Assembly (NCBI RefSeq): GCF_002443295.1
Contig: NZ_BAOS01000038.1
Coordinates: 1 to 64,000, forward strand
Reading direction: 5' to 3'
Origin: Candidatus Scalindua japonica
Lineage (GTDB): Bacteria; Planctomycetota; Brocadiia; Brocadiales; Scalinduaceae
Length of the DNA stretch: 64,000 nucleotides
This document shows positions 62,821 through 64,000 of this stretch, one piece after another. Position 1 is the first letter of the stretch; each line of letters starts with the position of its first letter. Position numbers and translations under genes: made by a program. The notes beneath the pieces are model-generated. The model saw nothing but the letters and a program-made list of their open reading frames with translations, did not search any database and was not told where the DNA came from.

Positions 62821-64000
62821 ATGTCTGGTAAAAAAAATGTAAATAAAAATAAGTCCGGAATTGCTATCAGTCATCTGGAACTGGATAATAAGATCTCAAA
62901 GATCATTTTTGAAAAATGGCCTAAATTTGTTACCCAAAAGGAGATTGCGGATGAGTTGAATGTATCGCAGTCGCTCGTTTCCAAACGGCTGTCGAGTTGG
63001 ACAAATAAGAAAAATGTTCCACTTAAGATGTCCTATGAGGAGAGAAACGTCGAGCTTGAGAAAAAGCTGAAAGACAGTTACCATCTTAATGATGTTGTTG
63101 TCTTAAAAAATGCGGACTATTTTGTTCATACCCAGGCTTATTATAAACAGATAGGTAAGTATGCGTCTGATATTCTTGTCCGAAAGATAAATGTAATTCT
63201 TGAGAACAACACTAAGACCATGAGTCACCAAATCAAGGAAAATGATATAATTAAAGAAACAGAAATCAAGATATCGGCACAGGGCGGAAGCAGTGTTTTG
63301 ACTACAATAATGAGCCTTGCTGACGAGCTTGAGGATACGGATATAAAGTTACTTTTTTCAAGCTGTATAGCTTTAAGATCGAACAACTTAATAGAACTTT
63401 CTCCTCTGCATATTGTGTCACAGCTATTAAACCGAAATCTCAACGTCGGGGTCACACATACTTATCAGCTTCCTGAAATCACTAATCTCTATAGCAAGGA
63501 ATCGTTGTATGAGATTATCGAGCAGAGAATCAGGACCAGAAAAATGCTTGGATTTGAGGACGAAGTATTAAACAGTGATGTCGTTATTTTAGGTTTGGGG
63601 AGCATAAGGTGGAACCACCCTGTAACAGGTTTTATGCGCCATGTTTATAATTTACGGTTACAATCCTTTTTAAATAATTTTGATATTGTAGGTGAAATTG
63701 CGTTTGCTCCTTTCAGCAAAAAAGGATTTTTGTTTCATCATCTGGTTGGGGAAGTGTTTGAACGAGAAAACGGGAAATTTAAATATGAGGAACACGAGCA
63801 GATTAAAAGGCTGAAAAATTTTGCTAACAAGGACGTGATCTTATCTAAGCAGGATCTTATTGATGCCGTGACTTTCTTCAGTTCTATATTTACGGTAAAT
63901 TTCTGCGAGATTGAGGACCGTTTGCAGAAACAGGATAAAAAGCCATATATACTTCTTGCTGCAGGAGGGCCCAGCCAGAAAGCCCTGCCTCTTAAGATAA
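62821..64000 (+). CDS. SorC/DeoR-type sugar-binding transcriptional regulator (cut by window end)
   Basis: Open for 393 codons to the window edge. Residues about 33-62 are a helix-turn-helix: KFVTQKEIADELNVSQSLVSKRL. The rest is the SorC/CggR effector domain: the sugar-phosphate-binding start appears as ISAQGGSSVLTTIMSLADEL, later VVILGLGSIRWNH, and LLAAGGPSQKALPLKI near the edge. Such regulators form tetramers and respond to phosphorylated sugars. It is divergent from the HAO-type gene, so it may control itself or that gene, but the effector in this organism is unknown. Probably 10-40 residues are missing. Confidence 0.82.
   Translation, partial: MSGKKNVNKNKSGIAISHLELDNKISKIIFEKWPKFVTQKEIADELNVSQSLVSKRLSSWTNKKNVPLKMSYEERNVELEKKLKDSYHLNDVVVLKNADYFVHTQAYYKQIGKYASDILVRKINVILENNTKTMSHQIKENDIIKETEIKISAQGGSSVLTTIMSLADELEDTDIKLLFSSCIALRSNNLIELSPLHIVSQLLNRNLNVGVTHTYQLPEITNLYSKESLYEIIEQRIRTRKMLGFEDEVLNSDVVILGLGSIRWNHPVTGFMRHVYNLRLQSFLNNFDIVGEIAFAPFSKKGFLFHHLVGEVFERENGKFKYEEHEQIKRLKNFANKDVILSKQDLIDAVTFFSSIFTVNFCEIEDRLQKQDKKPYILLAAGGPSQKALPLKI

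Overview
The window most likely comes from an anammox planctomycete (order Brocadiales, plausibly a Candidatus Scalindua relative). The strongest evidence is an octaheme hydroxylamine-oxidoreductase-type protein (60397-62124) with the eight c-heme motifs and the C-terminal Tyr/His region of the anammox HAO/hydrazine dehydrogenase family. Low GC, many exported TPR proteins, a di-heme peroxidase, and CHASE2/FecR and polyferredoxin proteins fit that lifestyle. The genus is an inference.

Layout. 1-10.1 kb: minus-strand genes for a YdbH/YdbL-like envelope lipid-transport pair, two TPR proteins, polyprenyl synthase, EF-P, HemW and a GT2 glycosyltransferase. The gap at 3.9-4.7 kb holds three decayed gene fragments. 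10.4-12 kb: an H1-like basic protein and HflX. 12.2-19.4 kb: di-heme peroxidase, small exported protein, large TPR proteins and a three-repeat exported protein. 19.4-22.5 kb: antiporter/CBS remnants, a TDT transporter, and a RAYT transposase bracketed by its REP palindromes. 22.4-27.5 kb: a CHASE2 class III adenylyl cyclase followed 13 bp later by a fusion of a cyclic-nucleotide-binding domain, a degenerate sigma54-type AAA domain and a membrane polyferredoxin. 27.6-39 kb: a cell-surface cluster (thrombospondin-3-like protein, S74/YadA-like adhesin, two FecR proteins, a beta-barrel, a NIDO/BACON protein). 39-40.9 kb: a broken IS4-type element in REP sequence. 40.9-48.8 kb: DUF362 protein, CusB/CusA heavy-metal efflux with extra Cys-rich metal-binding inserts, and a DCC thiol protein.

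49.4-55.6 kb reads as an integron cassette array with no integrase in view (CALIN-like). Several attC-like sites separate small cassettes encoding an exported protein, two PIN toxin-antitoxin pairs, a DUF4062-TPR protein and a HEPN-like protein. An IS91-type remnant interrupts it. An orphan antitoxin with a truncated RelE-type toxin lies just beyond the last site.

55.6-64 kb: a spermidine-synthase-like protein, a DsrC/TusE-cysteine desulfurase fusion, a DUF169 protein, FolD, the HAO-type enzyme with a strong terminator, and a divergent SorC-type regulator cut by the window end.

Most promising for novelty: the cyclase/CNB-AAA-polyferredoxin pair, the cassette array, the DsrC-cysteine desulfurase fusion, and a C-terminal domain shared by two proteins of the surface cluster.
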